From: Sphingobium indicum B90A
GTDB taxonomy: Bacteria; Pseudomonadota; Alphaproteobacteria; Sphingomonadales; Sphingomonadaceae
Assembly (NCBI RefSeq): GCF_000264945.2
Contig: NZ_CP013070.1
Coordinates: forward strand, 558,001 to 622,000
Direction: 5' to 3'
DNA: 64,000 bases
The position numbers and the translations under genes were made by a program. Each line of letters starts with the position of its first letter. The stretch's first letter is position 1. This document shows, in pieces, positions 56,256 through 64,000 of the stretch. A model generated the notes under the pieces. That model was not told where the DNA came from and searched no databases. It worked only from the letters and a program-made list of their open reading frames with translations.

Positions 56256-57080
56256 ATGCGACTAGCCATGAACGGCCACCGCAAGCAACGAATAAGCGAC
56301 GCCTTCGGCGCGGCGGCGGGGCATTATGACGATCATGCCGGGCCGCAACGGCTGGCCGCCGCGCTGGTGGCCGATCTCGCGCAGCGGCAAAGGCCCGATG
56401 GCGTCGGCCGGATATTGGAGATCGGTTGCGGCACGGGCTTCCTGACGCGCCACATCCAGGCGCGCTGGCCGGGCGCCGAACTGGTGGTGACGGATCTTTC
56501 GCCCGACATGCTGGCCCGCGCCGCCACGGGCGGACTGGTCGCGGGCACCTTCCTGCCGATGGATGGGGAAGCGCCGATCTTCGAGGGCGAATGGTTCGAC
56601 CTCATCCTTTCCAGCCTGGCCTTTCAATGGTTCGACGATCTGGAAAGCGCGGTTGCGCGGCTCGCGGGATTGCTGCGACCGGGGGGCAGCCTGCTTTTCT
56701 CGACCATGGGGCAGGGCAGCTTCGCCCGCTGGCGTTCGGCCCATCGGGCCGCCGGGTTGAGCGCCGGCATCCCCGACTATCCTTCGCTGGAAGCATTGCG
56801 ATCGATGCTGGCGCGCCATGACGACGCCTTCGCTTTCGACGAGGAATATGCCCTGCCATGCGGCGGCGCGAGGGGGCTGATCGGCCATCTCAAGGGCATC
56901 GGCGCCGTGGTGCCGAGCGAGGGGCGAAAGCCGCTTCCTCCCCGCGACCTGCGCCGCGTCATGGCGGCTTTCGAAGAGGGCGGCGGCGACGACGTCTATC
57001 AGATATTGTTCGGGCGGGTGACGCGCGCGCCGGTCAGGTCTGGCGGCCGTCCGCCCCTAAAGACGCCACCAGCGCCTTAA
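56256..57080 (+). CDS. bioC: SAM-dependent methyltransferase, BioC (malonyl-ACP O-methyltransferase) type
   Basis: A 274-residue class I methyltransferase. RISDAFGAAAGHYDDHAGPQ at the N-terminus is the BioC-like helix, ILEIGCGTGFLTRHI the SAM site, and ELVVTDLSPDMLARA follows. BioC protects malonyl-ACP for biotin synthesis. No other bio genes are near, so the assignment is probable rather than proven; other methyltransferases share these motifs. The last 47 bases overlap the convergent LysR gene. Confidence 0.78.
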   Translation: MRLAMNGHRKQRISDAFGAAAGHYDDHAGPQRLAAALVADLAQRQRPDGVGRILEIGCGTGFLTRHIQARWPGAELVVTDLSPDMLARAATGGLVAGTFLPMDGEAPIFEGEWFDLILSSLAFQWFDDLESAVARLAGLLRPGGSLLFSTMGQGSFARWRSAHRAAGLSAGIPDYPSLEALRSMLARHDDAFAFDEEYALPCGGARGLIGHLKGIGAVVPSEGRKPLPPRDLRRVMAAFEEGGGDDVYQILFGRVTRAPVRSGGRPPLKTPPAP

Positions 57081-57909
57081 GCGCGGGCGCTTCCCGCAGC
57101 CCTGCCGCCCGCGCGCCATAGAGAAATCCGACAGTCCGCCGCTCGCCGAAATCCTTGAGCGCGACCCGCGCCATGCCGGGCCAGCGATAGCTGTCCGGCA
57201 TGACCGTGATGCCCAGCCCCGCCGCGACCATCTGCATCACGCGCTCGTCATTGGTCGAGCGCAAGGCGAAATGCGGGCGGACGCCGCGATCGACGAAATA
57301 GCGGCTGGTGGCGGAGAGCGCCTCGCAATGGCGGCGCACGATCATCGTTTCGGAGGCGAGTTCTTCGGCCGCCACCATGGCCCGTCCCGCCAACGGATGG
57401 TCGGCGGCCATGGCGATGCCATAGCCTTCCTCTATGATCGATTGCGTCGGGAAACGGTCCGCGCCCGGCCTGATCAGGGTGAGCGCCACGTCGATCCGCT
57501 CCGCGTCCAACCGCCCCAGCAACTCGCGCTCGCTGCCGGGAACGATCTCGATCCGGCCTTCCCTGGCCATGGCGCCGTCCGCAATGGCGCGGGCGACCAG
57601 CTCTCCCGCAATGCTCAGCAGCACGCCGATGCGCAGCACGGGGGCCTGCTCCGCCTTTTCCCCCGCCATTTCGGCCAGGTTGAATTCGCGCTCGATCCGC
57701 CTGGCATGGGTCAGCAGCCGCGCCCCCGCCTCGGTCAGTTCCACCCGCTGGTTGCTCCGCAGGAACAGCGGCGCGCCGACCGCCTGCTCCAGCTTGGATA
57801 TGCCCACCGACAGCGTGGGCTGCGACACTAGGCAATGCGCGGCGGCGCGGGAGAAATTGCCCTGGTCGACGACGGCCAGGAAATAGCGGAGCAGATAGCG
57901 TTCGATCAT
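57034..57909 (-). CDS. LysR-family transcriptional regulator
   Basis: A 291-residue LTTR. The helix-turn-helix is in LRYFLAVVDQGNFSRAAAHCLVSQPTLSVGIS (residues about 5-36, not quoted further). The effector domain follows from about 90. It is divergent from the acyl-CoA dehydrogenase gene with an 86-base gap, so it probably controls the leucine-degradation cluster. Liu clusters elsewhere are often run by MerR-type LiuR; an LTTR here would be an exception. Its 3' end overlaps bioC by 47 bases. Confidence 0.88.
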   Translation of the reverse strand: MIERYLLRYFLAVVDQGNFSRAAAHCLVSQPTLSVGISKLEQAVGAPLFLRSNQRVELTEAGARLLTHARRIEREFNLAEMAGEKAEQAPVLRIGVLLSIAGELVARAIADGAMAREGRIEIVPGSERELLGRLDAERIDVALTLIRPGADRFPTQSIIEEGYGIAMAADHPLAGRAMVAAEELASETMIVRRHCEALSATSRYFVDRGVRPHFALRSTNDERVMQMVAAGLGITVMPDSYRWPGMARVALKDFGERRTVGFLYGARAAGLREAPALKALVASLGADGRQT

Positions 57910-57995
57910 AGACAGAAGCTATACATTATCCCGCGCCGTTTCAATTTTTCCTGAACGCCGTTGCACGTTAGGATGCGCGCCGAGGAGAGTTCGCC

Positions 57996-59141
57996 ATGCC
58001 CGACTTCGATTTCGCCCTGGGCGAGAATGCGGAGATGATCCGCGACACGACGGCCCGCTTCGCCGCCGACCGCATCGCCCCGCTGGCGGCGGAGATCGAC
58101 GCAAAGGATTGGTTCCCCCGCGACCTGTGGCCCGAAATGGGCGCGCTCGGCCTGCACGGCGTCACCGTGGAGGAGGCGGACGGGGGCCTTGGCCTTGGCT
58201 ATCTGGAACATGTGGTCGCGCAGGAGGAGGTGGCGCGGGCGTCCGCCTCCATAGGTCTCAGCTATGGCGCGCACTCCAATCTCTGCGTCAACCAGATCCG
58301 CCGCTGGGCCACGCCGGAACAGAAGGCGCGCTACCTCCCCAAACTCATTTCCGGCGAACATGTCGGCTCGCTCGCCATGTCGGAGGCGGGCGCGGGGTCG
58401 GACGTCGTCTCGATGAAGCTGCGCGCCGAAAAGCGTGGCGACCGCTATATCCTAAACGGCACGAAATTCTGGATCACCAACGCGCCCTATGCCGACACGC
58501 TGGTCGTCTACGCCAAGACGGGCGAGGGCGCGCGCGGCATCACCGCCTTCCTGATCGAAAAGGGGTTCAAGGGCTTCTCCATCGGCCAGAAGATCGACAA
58601 GGTCGGCATGCGCGGATCGCCCACCGCCGAACTGGTCTTCGACGATTGCGAAGTGCCGGAGGATAATGTCATGGGTCCGCTCAACGGCGGCGTCGGCGTG
58701 CTGATGTCGGGCCTCGACTATGAGCGGGCGGTGCTCTCCGGTATCCAGTTGGGCATCATGCAGGCCTGCCTCGACGTGGTGTTGCCCTATGTGCGGGAAC
58801 GCAGGCAGTTCGGCCAGCCCATCGGCGCCTTCCAGTTGATGCAGGCCAAGGTGGCGGACATGTATGTCGCGCTCAATAGTGCGCGGGCCTATGTCTACGC
58901 CGTGGCGCAGGCCTGCGACCGGGGGAAAACAACCCGCTTCGACGCGGCGGGCGCGATCCTGCTGGCCAGCGAGAATGCGATGAAGGTTGCGCTGGAGGCG
59001 GTGCAGGCGCTGGGCGGCGCGGGCTATACCAAGGATTGGCCGGTCGAACGCTATATGCGCGACGCCAAGCTGCTCGACATCGGCGCGGGCACGAACGAGA
59101 TCCGCCGCATGCTGATCGGCCGCGAACTGATCGGCGCGTGA
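57996..59141 (+). CDS. ivd: Isovaleryl-CoA dehydrogenase
   Basis: A 381-residue acyl-CoA dehydrogenase: [89 protein letters not shown] with the catalytic region [14 protein letters not shown]. The sequence closely resembles IVD/LiuA (leucine oxidation to 3-methylcrotonyl-CoA), and the neighbouring methylcrotonyl-CoA carboxylase genes agree. It is the first gene of the cluster, after the LysR regulator. Confidence 0.92.
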   Translation: MPDFDFALGENAEMIRDTTARFAADRIAPLAAEIDAKDWFPRDLWPEMGALGLHGVTVEEADGGLGLGYLEHVVAQEEVARASASIGLSYGAHSNLCVNQIRRWATPEQKARYLPKLISGEHVGSLAMSEAGAGSDVVSMKLRAEKRGDRYILNGTKFWITNAPYADTLVVYAKTGEGARGITAFLIEKGFKGFSIGQKIDKVGMRGSPTAELVFDDCEVPEDNVMGPLNGGVGVLMSGLDYERAVLSGIQLGIMQACLDVVLPYVRERRQFGQPIGAFQLMQAKVADMYVALNSARAYVYAVAQACDRGKTTRFDAAGAILLASENAMKVALEAVQALGGAGYTKDWPVERYMRDAKLLDIGAGTNEIRRMLIGRELIGA

Positions 59142-59172
59142 ATGTGGCCCTGACCTTGCCCAAGCCTGTTAC

Positions 59173-59238
59173 GTGTTCCTGCGAAGGCAGGAACCCAGTT
59201 CAGACGGCGGGACTAGGCTCCTGCCTCCGCAGGAGCAC
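59173..59238. repeat. Solo two-armed inverted-repeat element between ivd and the DUF486 gene
   Basis: Left arm starts GTGTTCCTGCGAAGGCAGG; right arm ends CCTCCGCAGGAGCAC. The right arm, inverted, agrees exactly with the left GIY-YIG arm (19761) over its first 23 bases. About 66 bases long, no gene inside. It lies in the middle of the leucine cluster. Confidence 0.85.
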
Positions 59239-59247
59239 GCCGCACTC

Positions 59248-59586
59248 TCAGGATCGCCCCACGAACAGGAAGCCCACCGCCGCCATGATGCACAGGAAAG
59301 CGGCCAGATGGCGCCAGTGCAGCGGCTCGCCCAACACCGTCACCATGAACCCGCCGAAGACGATCAGCGCGATGGCCTCCTGCGCGATCTTGAGCTGGCC
59401 CGCGCTCCACCCATGGGCGAAGCCGATGCGGTTGGCGGGCACGGCGAAGCAATATTCGACGAAGGCGATGCCCCAACTGATCAGGATGACGGCGAACAGG
59501 GGTTTGTTCATCCCGCCCTTCAGGTGCCAATACCAGGCGGCGGTCATGAACAGGTTGGAAATGGTGAGGAGCAGGATGGTCGGCAT
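59248..59586 (-). CDS. DUF486 (DMT-superfamily) membrane protein
   Basis: A 112-residue protein with four membrane helices: [56 protein letters not shown] and the last helix ending FLFVGRS. It belongs to the DUF486 group of small DMT-type proteins with no known substrate. It is on the minus strand inside the otherwise plus-strand ivd-mcc cluster. ATG at 59584-59586 is used; the open frame continues upstream into mccB antisense. Confidence 0.85.
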   Translation of the reverse strand: MPTILLLTISNLFMTAAWYWHLKGGMNKPLFAVILISWGIAFVEYCFAVPANRIGFAHGWSAGQLKIAQEAIALIVFGGFMVTVLGEPLHWRHLAAFLCIMAAVGFLFVGRS

Positions 59587-59631
59587 GGATGGCCCTGGAT
59601 ATGCAACCGTGGGGCAGGGGAGCGCAAGGGC

Positions 59632-61233
59632 ATGAGTGCGCCCGTTCTCGATACGAAGCTTTCGGCGGAGAGCGAAAGCTTCCGGGCCAACGCCGCGCAT
59701 AACCGCGCCCTGCGCGACGAACTGCGCGAAAAGGTCGCCCACGCCGCGCTCGGCGGCAGCGAGGCGGCGCGGGCCAAACATGTCGCCCGCGGCAAACTGC
59801 TCCCCCGCGACCGGGTGGAGCGGCTGCTCGATCCCGGCAGTCCGTTCCTGGAGGTGGGCCAACTCACCGCCAACGGCATGTATCATGGCGAGGTGCCCGG
59901 CGCGGGCATGATCGCGGGCATCGGCCGCGTGTCGGGGCGGCAGGTGATGATCGCCTGCAACGACGCCACGGTGAAGGGCGGCACCTATTATCCGCTGACC
60001 GTGAAGAAGCATCTGCGCGCCCAGGAAATCGCGATGGAGAACCGCCTCCCCTGCGTCTATCTGGTCGACAGCGGCGGCGCGAACCTGCCCAACCAGGCGG
60101 AGGTCTTTCCCGACCGCGAGCATTTCGGCCGCATCTTCTACAATCAGGCGCAGATGTCGGCGCGGGGCATCCCCCAGATCGCCTGCGTCATGGGAAGCTG
60201 CACGGCGGGCGGCGCCTATGTGCCCGCCATGTCGGACGAAACGGTGATCGTGCGCAACCAGGGCACGATCTTCCTCGCCGGCCCCCCGCTGGTGCAGGCC
60301 GCGACGGGCGAAGTCATCTCCGCCGAAGACCTTGGCGGCGCGGAAGTGCACGGCCGCCGTTCCGGCGTGGTCGACCATGTCGCGGAAAATGACGAACATG
60401 CGCTGACCATCGTGCGCGACATCGTCTCGACGCTCCAGCCCGCGCCCGAAATCGACCTCAACCTGCGCGAACCGAACCCGCCCAGATACGACCCCGAAGA
60501 ACTGTACGGCATCATCCCCCAGGACGTCCGCGCCCCCTATGAGGTGCGCGAAGTGATCGCCCGCATCGTCGACGGCAGCGAATTTCACGAGTTCAAGGCG
60601 CTTTACGGCACGACGCTCGTCTGCGGCTTCGCCCATATCTGGGGCATGCCCGTCGCGATCCTGGCCAATAACGGCGTGCTGTTCAGCGAAAGCGCGCAAA
60701 AGGGCGCGCATTTCATCGAACTCGCCTGCCAGCGCCGCATTCCGCTGCTGTTCCTCCAGAATATCTCCGGCTTCATGGTCGGCGGCAAATATGAGGCGGA
60801 GGGGATCGCGAAGCATGGCGCGAAGCTGGTGACGGCGGTCGCGACCGCCAGCGTGCCCAAGATCACCGTCCTCATCGGTGGCAGCTTCGGCGCGGGCAAT
60901 TACGGCATGTGCGGCCGCGCCTACAGCCCGCGCTTCCTCTTCACCTGGCCCAACAGCCGCATCTCCGTGATGGGCGGCGAACAGGCGGCCAGCGTGCTGG
61001 CGACCGTCCACCGCGACGCCGCCAAATGGACGCCGGAGGAGGCAGAGGCCTTCAAGACGCCGATCCGCCAGAAATATGAGGATGAGGGCAACCCCTATTA
61101 CGCGACGGCCCGCCTGTGGGACGACGGCGTGATCGACCCCGCCCAAACCCGCGACGTGCTGGGCCTCGCCTTCGCCGCCACGCTCAACGCCCCGGTAGAG
61201 GAGGCGCCCCGCTTCGGGGTGTTCCGCATGTGA
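59632..61233 (+). CDS. mccB: Methylcrotonyl-CoA carboxylase beta (carboxyltransferase) subunit
   Basis: A 533-residue carboxyltransferase: [60 protein letters not shown] and [19 protein letters not shown]. The methylcrotonyl-type features and synteny with ivd and mccA support the assignment. It carboxylates 3-methylcrotonyl-CoA to 3-methylglutaconyl-CoA. ATG at 59632. Its stop overlaps the mccA GTG by four bases. Confidence 0.93.
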   Translation: MSAPVLDTKLSAESESFRANAAHNRALRDELREKVAHAALGGSEAARAKHVARGKLLPRDRVERLLDPGSPFLEVGQLTANGMYHGEVPGAGMIAGIGRVSGRQVMIACNDATVKGGTYYPLTVKKHLRAQEIAMENRLPCVYLVDSGGANLPNQAEVFPDREHFGRIFYNQAQMSARGIPQIACVMGSCTAGGAYVPAMSDETVIVRNQGTIFLAGPPLVQAATGEVISAEDLGGAEVHGRRSGVVDHVAENDEHALTIVRDIVSTLQPAPEIDLNLREPNPPRYDPEELYGIIPQDVRAPYEVREVIARIVDGSEFHEFKALYGTTLVCGFAHIWGMPVAILANNGVLFSESAQKGAHFIELACQRRIPLLFLQNISGFMVGGKYEAEGIAKHGAKLVTAVATASVPKITVLIGGSFGAGNYGMCGRAYSPRFLFTWPNSRISVMGGEQAASVLATVHRDAAKWTPEEAEAFKTPIRQKYEDEGNPYYATARLWDDGVIDPAQTRDVLGLAFAATLNAPVEEAPRFGVFRM

Positions 61234-63110
61234 TCCAATCCCTGCTCATCGCCAATCGCGGCGAGATCGCCTGCCGCATCATCCGCACCGCCCGCCGCCT
61301 CGGCATCCGCACCGTCGCGGTCTATTCCGACGCCGACGCCAGGGCGCTCCACGTCCGCGAAGCCGACGAAGCCGTCCATATCGGCCCATCCCCGGCCCGC
61401 GAATCATACCTCATCGGCGACCGCATCATCGCCGCCGCCAAGGCGACGGGCGCGCAGGCCATCCACCCCGGCTACGGCTTCCTCTCCGAAAACGCCGCCT
61501 TCGCGCAGGCCGTCATCGACGCCAGTCTCATCTGGGTCGGCCCCAATCCCGCCAGCATCACCGCCATGGGCCTGAAGGACGCCGCCAAGAAGCTGATGTC
61601 CCAAGCGGGCGTCCCCGTCACCCCCGGCTATCTGGGCGAGGACCAGAGCGCCGCCCGCTTGCAATCCGAAGCCGATGCCATCGGCTATCCCGTCCTGATC
61701 AAGGCGGTCGCGGGCGGCGGCGGCAAGGGCATGCGCCGCGTCGACGCGCAGGCGGATTTCGCCGACGCGCTCCTCTCCTGCCAGCGGGAGGCGGCGTCCA
61801 GCTTCGGCAACGACCAGGTGCTGATCGAAAAATATATCCTCTCGCCCCGCCATATCGAGGTGCAGGTGTTCGGCGACAGCCACGGCCAGGTCGTCCACCT
61901 GTTCGAACGCGACTGCTCGCTCCAGCGCCGCCACCAGAAGGTGATAGAGGAGGCTCCCGCGCCCGGCATGGATGCCGCCACCCGCGAAGCCATTTGCGGC
62001 GCGGCCGTCCGCGCCGCGCAGGCGGTCGACTATGTCGGCGCAGGCACCATAGAGTTCATCGCCGACGCCAGCGAAGGCCTGCGCGCCGACCGCATCTGGT
62101 TCATGGAGATGAACACCCGCCTTCAGGTCGAACATCCGGTGACGGAGGAGATTACCGGCGTCGATCTGGTCGAATGGCAACTCCGCGTGGCGAGCGGCGA
62201 ACCCCTGCCGAAGAAGCAGGAGCAATTGTCGATCAACGGCCACGCGATAGAGGCCCGCCTCTATGCCGAAGACCCGGCCAAGGGCTTCTTGCCCAGCCCC
62301 GGGCGCATCGACCGGCTGCTGTTCGACAGCGGCGCGCGCGTGGAAACCGGCGTGGAGTCAGGCGATACCGTCAGTTCCTTCTACGACCCGATGATCGCCA
62401 AGGTCATCTGCCACGGCCCGGATCGGGAGGCTGCGCGCACCGACCTGCTCCGCTGGCTCGACGGCAGCTTCGTCGGCCCGCTGCACACCAACAAGCCTTT
62501 CCTGCATGCCTGCCTGTCCATGGCCGACTTTGCCGAGGGCCGCCTCGACACCGGCCTGATCGAGCGGCAGGGGGAGGCTCTGACCGCCATCGATGGCCCG
62601 TCCAACCGCGTTCTCGCCGCCGCCGGACAGCGTTTCCGCAAGGACTGGACCGGCCGCGAGGACAGGGAAGGCCTGTTCGGCTTCCGCCTCAACGCAGCGC
62701 CGAAAACCCGGATCGACCTGTTCGTGGACGGCCGCCATGTCGTCGCGGACGCCGCGTCCGGGGACCTGCGCACCGGCCTGCGCTCCGCCATGGAGCGGGA
62801 CGGCACGATCATCGTCACCCAGGCCGGGCAAAGCTGGTTCTTCAGCCAGACCCCGCCGGTCAAGGCGGGCGGCGCGGCCGCATCCGACGGCGCGATCCTC
62901 TCCCCCATGCCGGGCCGCATCATCGCCGTCGCCGTGGCGAAGGGCGACCGGGTCGCCAAGGGCCAGAAGCTGGTCACGCTGGAGGCGATGAAGATGGAAC
63001 ATAGCCTCACCGCGCCCTTCGACGGCGTGGTGGCGGAACTGGACGCGACCGAAGGCGGCCAGGTCAGCGAAGGCACGCTGCTGGTGCTGGTGGAACGGGG
63101 GGAAGACTGA
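61230..63110 (+). CDS. mccA: Methylcrotonyl-CoA carboxylase alpha (biotin carboxylase/carrier) subunit
   Basis: A 626-residue biotin-dependent subunit. Biotin carboxylase domain: [37 protein letters not shown]-grasp [26 protein letters not shown]-terminal biotin carrier with [17 protein letters not shown] (biotin on Lys). It starts with GTG at 61230 overlapping mccB, and the maoC start overlaps its stop (TGATG). Confidence 0.93.
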   Translation: MIQSLLIANRGEIACRIIRTARRLGIRTVAVYSDADARALHVREADEAVHIGPSPARESYLIGDRIIAAAKATGAQAIHPGYGFLSENAAFAQAVIDASLIWVGPNPASITAMGLKDAAKKLMSQAGVPVTPGYLGEDQSAARLQSEADAIGYPVLIKAVAGGGGKGMRRVDAQADFADALLSCQREAASSFGNDQVLIEKYILSPRHIEVQVFGDSHGQVVHLFERDCSLQRRHQKVIEEAPAPGMDAATREAICGAAVRAAQAVDYVGAGTIEFIADASEGLRADRIWFMEMNTRLQVEHPVTEEITGVDLVEWQLRVASGEPLPKKQEQLSINGHAIEARLYAEDPAKGFLPSPGRIDRLLFDSGARVETGVESGDTVSSFYDPMIAKVICHGPDREAARTDLLRWLDGSFVGPLHTNKPFLHACLSMADFAEGRLDTGLIERQGEALTAIDGPSNRVLAAAGQRFRKDWTGREDREGLFGFRLNAAPKTRIDLFVDGRHVVADAASGDLRTGLRSAMERDGTIIVTQAGQSWFFSQTPPVKAGGAAASDGAILSPMPGRIIAVAVAKGDRVAKGQKLVTLEAMKMEHSLTAPFDGVVAELDATEGGQVSEGTLLVLVERGED

Positions 63111-63562
63111 TGGCGGGCCGCTATTATGACGAATGGACCATCGGCGACCGGATCGACCATGAAATCCGCCGCACGGTGACGGAGACCGACAACCTCCTCT
63201 TCTCGACCATGACCCATAATCCGCAGCCTCTGCACCTGGACGCCGAAGCCGCGAAAGCCTCCGAATTCGGCCAGATCCTCGTCAACGGCACCTTCACCTT
63301 CGCGCTGATGGTGGGCTTGTCGGTGGGCGACACGACTTTGGGCACGCTGGTCGCCAATCTCGGCTATGACAGGCTGGTCATGCCCAAGCCCGTCTTCATC
63401 GGGGACACGATGCGGGCGGACAGCGAAGTCACCGACCTCAAGGAAAGCCGCTCCCGCCCCGAAGCGGGCATCGTGACATTCACCCATCGGCTCATGAACC
63501 AGCGGGACGAAATCGTCTGCCAATGCCTGCGCATGGCGCTGCTGAAGAAGAGGCCCGCATGA
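63110..63562 (+). CDS. MaoC-like dehydratase
   Basis: A 150-residue hotdog-fold hydratase: [21 protein letters not shown] carries the catalytic Asp/His pair of MaoC-type enzymes (the [10 protein letters not shown] segment), then [16 protein letters not shown] and [18 protein letters not shown]. It resembles the mesaconyl-CoA hydratase branch. In this cluster it may hydrate the 3-methylglutaconyl-CoA formed by Mcc, a role LiuC crotonases usually have; this is inference. The next gene overlaps its stop (ATGA). Confidence 0.85.
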   Translation: MAGRYYDEWTIGDRIDHEIRRTVTETDNLLFSTMTHNPQPLHLDAEAAKASEFGQILVNGTFTFALMVGLSVGDTTLGTLVANLGYDRLVMPKPVFIGDTMRADSEVTDLKESRSRPEAGIVTFTHRLMNQRDEIVCQCLRMALLKKRPA

Positions 63563-64000
63563 AGCTCCGTTCGCTGTTGTTCGTCCCCGCCGACCGCCCG
63601 GAACGCTTCGCCAAGGCGGCGGCGAGCGGCGCCGACGCGATCATTCTGGACCTGGAGGATTCGGTCGCCCCGGAACGCAAGGCCTATGGGCGGGACGCGA
63701 TAGCGGAATGGCTGGCCTCGCCCCGCGACGGCGTGGCCTTCGTCCGCGTCAATCCGCTGGACGGCGACCACACGGCCGCCGATCTGGCCGCCGTGCTACC
63801 CGCCTCGCCCGACGGCATCATGCTGCCCAAGGCGGAGGGGGCGGCGAGCGTCCAGGCGATGATCGCCCTGTCCGGCGGCGCGCCTGTGCCGCCGATCCTG
63901 CCCATCGCGACCGAAACCCCCGCCGCCCTTTTCGAACTGGGCAGCTTCCGCCAGGTGCGCGACAGGCTGGCGGGCCTGACCTGGGGGGCGGAGGATCTGC
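63559..64000 (+). CDS. HpcH/HpaI (CitE-like) CoA-ester lyase, N-terminal part
   Basis: The gene runs off the right edge; 147 codons are visible. [37 protein letters not shown] (the metal-binding Glu/Asp strand), [10 protein letters not shown], and [14 protein letters not shown] follow CitE/malyl-CoA lyase families. It probably cleaves or thiolyses a CoA ester such as citramalyl-CoA or beta-methylmalyl-CoA; HMG-CoA cleavage is speculative. Overlap with maoC suggests a pair with the dehydratase. Confidence 0.85.
   Translation, partial: MKLRSLLFVPADRPERFAKAAASGADAIILDLEDSVAPERKAYGRDAIAEWLASPRDGVAFVRVNPLDGDHTAADLAAVLPASPDGIMLPKAEGAASVQAMIALSGGAPVPPILPIATETPAALFELGSFRQVRDRLAGLTWGAEDL

Noticed and set aside
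21655..59238. Repeats read as a CRISPR array
   Set aside because: Copies are single, inverted, and kilobases apart with no regular spacers or cas genes.

Overview
The window is a dense, GC-rich chromosomal segment of an alphaproteobacterium, most likely a sphingomonad (Sphingobium/Novosphingobium type). The strongest clue is the envelope cluster bamA-skp-fabZ: fabZ follows skp by 7 bases, with no lpxD, lpxA or lpxB. That is what is expected of sphingomonads, which carry glycosphingolipids instead of LPS. The rest is mostly chromosomal core: TCA cycle, translation, phospholipid and isoprenoid synthesis, and shikimate pathway. There is no tRNA, rRNA, prophage, insertion sequence with a known transposase, or CRISPR array.

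Layout. 1-3.9 kb (minus strand): tad/cpa Flp pilus genes cpaA-cpaB-cpaC-cpaD and the 5' end of cpaE; two Flp pilin genes lie about 50 kb away at 53.1-53.6 kb. 3.9-6.0 kb: a hydrolase and a D-amino-acid-dehydrogenase-like gene. 6.0-10.9 kb: a phospho-alcohol/glycopolymer locus with a flippase, a LicC-like nucleotidyltransferase, a HIT protein, a CDP-alcohol phosphotransferase with an unusual N-terminal region and a CDP-glycerol-transferase-like protein. 11.0-21.5 kb: energy metabolism (sdhB, a PaaI-type thioesterase, zapE, mdh, sucD, sucA, sucB, lpd), interrupted between sucB and lpd by a small GIY-YIG nuclease gene enclosed in 28-base inverted repeats. 21.7-32 kb: diguanylate cyclase, enoyl-CoA hydratase, gph, glmU, a metallophosphoesterase, glmS, a GNAT/nitrilase fusion and icd. 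32.2-45.6 kb: psd-pssA, then rpsB-tsf-pyrH-frr-uppS-cdsA-dxr-rseP-bamA-skp-fabZ and rpmE. 45.8-51.5 kb: aroB-aroK on one strand; two sphingomonad-type unknown proteins, a XerC/D recombinase and accA on the other. 51.5-57.9 kb: M48 protease, two Flp pilins, a MutT-like hydrolase, bacterioferritin and its ferredoxin, a DUF418 membrane protein, a BioC-like methyltransferase and a LysR regulator. 58.0-64.0 kb: a leucine/isovalerate degradation cluster (ivd, mccB, mccA, a MaoC dehydratase and a cut-off CitE-like lyase).

The most notable non-genic content is a set of intergenic inverted-repeat elements in at least four sequence families. One family exists both as 66-base two-armed solo copies (about 21655-21720 and 59173-59238) and as matching arms around the GIY-YIG gene (19761-20121). 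This suggests a small non-autonomous or nuclease-linked mobile element. Other candidates for follow-up are the 6-10.9 kb lipid/polymer locus, a pair of matching 15-base palindromes that may be iron-responsive operators, and the absence of sucC and lpx genes from their usual positions.
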